Assembly (NCBI GenBank): GCA_013813955.1 | Contig: JACCQW010000351.1 | Location: forward strand, 1-8,327 | Direction of reading: 5' to 3' | Length of the DNA stretch: 8,327 bases | Source of the DNA: Solirubrobacterales bacterium | GTDB lineage: Bacteria > Actinomycetota > Thermoleophilia > Solirubrobacterales > Solirubrobacteraceae | Shown: one piece after another, positions 6,107-8,327 of the stretch | Layout: each line of letters begins with the position of its first letter | Position numbering within the stretch: position 1 is the first letter of the stretch | The notes under the pieces: generated by a model | What the model saw: only the letters and a program-made list of their open reading frames with translations | Told to the model about the DNA's origin: nothing | Database searches by the model: none | Program-made: the position numbers and the translations under genes

Positions 6107-7416
6107 CCGACGACCTGCTCGGCGCCCTCTGGCGACGCCGGCGCCTGTTCGTGGGCGCCCTGCTCGGCTGCTTCGCCGCGGTGGTGCTGGCGACGGCGCT
6201 GCAGCCGGAGAAGTACGAGGCGACGGTTGTGCTCGTCGCGGCCAGCTCCGACGACTCGGCGTCCGAGGAGCAGCTTGTCCGCACGTTCAGCTCGCTGGCG
6301 ACCAACACGAACATCGTGGACCTCGTCCGCGCCGAGCTGCCCCTGGAGCTCTCGCGCGACGAGCTGCTGGAGCGGATGTCGTTCTCCCCCGTCCCGCGGA
6401 CGCAGCTGCTCGAGATCACGGCGGAAGGCTCCAGCGGCCGCGAGGCGCAGGTCATCGCCAACACCTACGCCACCGTGTTCGCCGTACGGGTCCGCGACCA
6501 GGCCGGCGACCGCTCGAGCGAGGGGTCGCTCTCCCTGAGCGAGCCCGCGGCCCGCCCGGCGAACCCCGCGCGACCGTCGACGCTGGTGTACCTCGGGCTC
6601 GGCGGAGCGCTGTCGGTGCTGCTCGCCCTCGGCGTCATCATCGTCCGGGAGATGGCGCGCCCGCGCCTGCCCGTGGAGCGCGACCACGCGACGCTCTTCG
6701 ATCTGCCCATCCTGGCGCGGGTACCCAAGCTGGGGCGCTCCCGCGACGGGGCCGAGGACGTGATCGCGGCGGACGCGTTCAACTGGCTGGCCATCAGCCT
6801 CGACCACGCGGGCGAGGACCCGCCCGAGGTGATCGTGGTCACGAGCCCCACAGAGGGCGACGGGAAGTCGGCCGTGGTGCGGCACCTCGCCCTCGCGCTC
6901 CTGCGCGCCGGACGGCGCGTTGCTGTGCTCGAGGCCGACCTGCGCCATCCGGGCCTCCAGATCAGTCCCCCCGGAGCGATGCGACGGTCCACGGTCGGCC
7001 TGGGCCAGCATCTGCACACCGGCGAGCATGCGCCGATCATCCAGGACGATTCGGCGATCCCCGGCCTCGGCGTGATCTGGGCGGGCGACCCCATCGGGTA
7101 CCCCGGGACGCTCCTCGCATCCCCCCGCTTCGGCCAGCTCGTGCGCCAGCTCGCGAGCGCATACGACCGGGTGATCATCGACACCCCTCCGCTCGCCGTC
7201 GGGGCCGACGCCGCGATCGTCGCGTCACAGGCCGATGGCGTGATCTGCGTGGTGGACGCGCAGCGGACGAGCGAGGCCTCGAGCGTCGCCGGGCTGACGA
7301 AGCTCGAGGCCGTCCGGGCACCGGTGCTCGGCGTCGTGCTCAACCGCGCCGAGCCCGTGGGGGTCTCCGGGTACTACCGGGAGGGCGGCGCGCAGCTGGA
7401 ATCGACGGCCGGCTGA
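6103..7416 (+). CDS. Fused Wzz-type chain-length regulator and BY-kinase (tyrosine autokinase)
   Basis: This 437-aa protein joins a polysaccharide co-polymerase to a bacterial tyrosine kinase. Residues 14-33 are the first membrane helix, preceded by LLGALWRRRR. Residues 34-160 form a short outer Wzz-like domain beginning with LQPEKYEATVVLVAAS, and 161-181 the second helix. The cytoplasmic kinase has Walker A as TSPTEGDGKS (247-256), Walker A' as VLEADLRHP (275-283), where the first of the two usual Asp is Glu277, and Walker B as VIIDTPP (357-363). VLNRAEP (412-418) is typical of the C-terminal domain. The tail has only two adjacent tyrosines (424-425) instead of a long Tyr cluster. ATG 6103 overlaps the flippase stop (ATGA), with GAGGG 10 bases upstream; an earlier in-frame ATG at 6004 would add Arg-rich residues that do not fit the family. 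It probably controls polymerisation by the Wzy-like neighbours. Autophosphorylation is inferred, and no partner phosphatase is visible here. Confidence 0.9.
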   Translation: MTDDLLGALWRRRRLFVGALLGCFAAVVLATALQPEKYEATVVLVAASSDDSASEEQLVRTFSSLATNTNIVDLVRAELPLELSRDELLERMSFSPVPRTQLLEITAEGSSGREAQVIANTYATVFAVRVRDQAGDRSSEGSLSLSEPAARPANPARPSTLVYLGLGGALSVLLALGVIIVREMARPRLPVERDHATLFDLPILARVPKLGRSRDGAEDVIAADAFNWLAISLDHAGEDPPEVIVVTSPTEGDGKSAVVRHLALALLRAGRRVAVLEADLRHPGLQISPPGAMRRSTVGLGQHLHTGEHAPIIQDDSAIPGLGVIWAGDPIGYPGTLLASPRFGQLVRQLASAYDRVIIDTPPLAVGADAAIVASQADGVICVVDAQRTSEASSVAGLTKLEAVRAPVLGVVLNRAEPVGVSGYYREGGAQLESTAG

Positions 7417-8327
7417 TGGCGCTCGGGGAGCGCTGGCAGACGCTCTGGCCGCTCGGGGTGGCCCTCGCGCTCGCCGGCGCCTGGCCGTTCACAGCGCAGG
7501 CGGTCCATCCGCTCGCCCTGCCCGTCGGCATCGGGGTGCTCGGCCTGGCGGCCCTGGCGCTGCGTCGCCTGGAGCTCGGCATCGCGGCGACGCTGGCTCT
7601 CGTCCCGTTCAGCGACGCCTCGATCGGTCCGCTCGCTGACATCGGCCTGCCCAGCTCGCCGGTGGAGCCGCTCCTGATGGGGCTGGCCGGCGGGCTGCTC
7701 GTCGCCGCGTACCTGCTGCCCGACCCGACGCCGCGGCGCCGCGATGGCCTGCCCCTGGCGCTGCTGGCCGTCCTCACCATCGCCGTGCTCTCCGCACTGG
7801 CCGGCCTCGAGCCACGCTCATCGCTGGGCGAGCTGGCCCGCCTCTTCCAGGCAGCGGCGCTCCTGCTCGCCACACGCCGCATCTGCCGCGAGCGCGAGCA
7901 GGTGGCGTTGGTGATCGGCGGCGCCCTGCTCGGCCTGCTGCTCGCCGGCGGCCAGGGCCTCGCCCAGGCGGCGACCGGCTCCAGCGAGCTCTACGGGTTC
8001 GACGCCGGCGGGGAGATCGTGGCGCGCGTGCAGGGCTCGTTCTTCCACCCGAACGAGTTCGGGATCTACGTCGCGATCCTGCTGCCCCTCGCGGCGAGCG
8101 TGCTCCTGGCGCCAGCCATGACGCCGCGCCTGCGCATCCTCGCCGGGATCGCCCTGGCCGTCGGCGCCCCCGCGCTCGTGCTCTCCTACAGCCGCGGCGC
8201 GATGCTGGGGCTCGTACTCGGCGGCCTCGCCTGGCTCGCGGTCACCCGCCCGCGGCGCGTGCTGCCCGTGGCGGCGGTCGCGGTGCTGCTGGCCCTCGCC
8301 GTGGCGCCCAGCGCGCTCCCCTCGCGC
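7416..8327 (+). CDS. O-antigen ligase/polymerase-like (Wzy_C) membrane protein, N-terminal part (3' end outside window)
   Basis: The frame from ATG 7416 stays open for 304 codons to the window end. The product is a very hydrophobic polytopic protein with about eight to nine candidate helices so far. GSFFHPNEFGIYVAILLPL (207-225) matches the GTFxNPNxLGxYL motif of O-antigen ligase/polymerase proteins, and VLSYSRGAMLGLVLG (255-269) matches the TxSRGAxLG helix. The outer catalytic-type loop and C-terminal helices would follow outside the window. The kinase stop and this start share one base (TGATG), so the gene is coupled to the Wzz/BY-kinase, as expected for the polymerase whose products that protein regulates. 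It is therefore the more likely Wzy polymerase of this cluster, while the minus-strand relative at 895-2910 may be a ligase or act on another glycan (inference). Polymerase and ligase cannot be separated by sequence motif alone. Confidence 0.87.
   Translation, partial: MALGERWQTLWPLGVALALAGAWPFTAQAVHPLALPVGIGVLGLAALALRRLELGIAATLALVPFSDASIGPLADIGLPSSPVEPLLMGLAGGLLVAAYLLPDPTPRRRDGLPLALLAVLTIAVLSALAGLEPRSSLGELARLFQAAALLLATRRICREREQVALVIGGALLGLLLAGGQGLAQAATGSSELYGFDAGGEIVARVQGSFFHPNEFGIYVAILLPLAASVLLAPAMTPRLRILAGIALAVGAPALVLSYSRGAMLGLVLGGLAWLAVTRPRRVLPVAAVAVLLALAVAPSALPSR

Noticed and set aside
5782..7029. 415-codon open frame on the minus strand opposite the flippase and kinase genes
   Set aside because: Charged low-complexity translation with no recognisable motif; the plus strand carries Walker motifs and membrane helices.
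1..8327. CRISPR arrays, tRNA/rRNA genes, insertion sequences, phage or toxin-antitoxin genes
   Set aside because: I saw no regularly spaced repeats, tRNA-like cloverleaf, transposase-like frames or terminal inverted repeats. All sizeable stretches are explained by the listed genes.

Overview
This window is very GC-rich, with strongly G/C-biased third codon positions, several GTG/ATG starts without ribosome binding sites, and a sortase-type LPxTG wall anchor. Together these point to a high-GC Gram-positive (Actinomycetota). The large O-antigen-ligase-like protein with a TPR-like tail and the LPFTG protein beside an ECF sigma gene resemble proteins I remember from Thermoleophilia (Solirubrobacterales and relatives). 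That finer placement is recollection, not a search result.

Layout. (1) Positions 1-197, minus strand: the first 65 codons of an ECF-type sigma-70 factor, cut by the window start. (2) Positions 250-879, plus strand, divergent from the sigma gene: a low-complexity protein with a short N-terminal cytoplasmic-type segment, a hydrophobic signal/anchor segment, an Ala/Pro/Asp-rich extracellular region and a C-terminal LPFTG sorting signal. It has two in-frame starts, each with a good Shine-Dalgarno. (3) Positions 895-2910, minus strand, convergent with gene 2: a 671-aa O-antigen ligase/polymerase-like (Wzy_C) membrane protein with a soluble TPR-like tail. A strong hairpin lies at the convergent junction. 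(4) Positions 3009-8327, plus strand: a polysaccharide assembly cluster of GT2 glycosyltransferase, SAM-dependent methyltransferase, Wzx-type flippase, fused Wzz/BY-kinase, and a second O-antigen ligase/polymerase-like protein cut by the window end. Three of the four junctions overlap by 1-4 bases (ATGA, ATGA, TGATG). The fourth is a 48-base gap holding a small hairpin.

How the genes may work together (inference from family knowledge). The GT2 enzyme and methyltransferase would build and modify a lipid-linked oligosaccharide in the cytoplasm. The flippase would move it across the membrane, a Wzy-type protein would polymerise or ligate it outside, and the Wzz/BY-kinase would set chain length and activity. 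No initiating phosphoglycosyl transferase is visible, so the locus probably continues past the right end. The divergently transcribed Wzy-like protein may serve the same or another glycan.

The most interesting part is the left end. An ECF sigma gene sits head to head with a protein that could bridge cytoplasm, membrane and peptidoglycan, which suggests a wall-linked regulator. The sequence is compatible with that idea but does not prove it. I see no tRNA, rRNA, CRISPR array, insertion sequence or attachment site, and no gene-free stretch over 300 bases.
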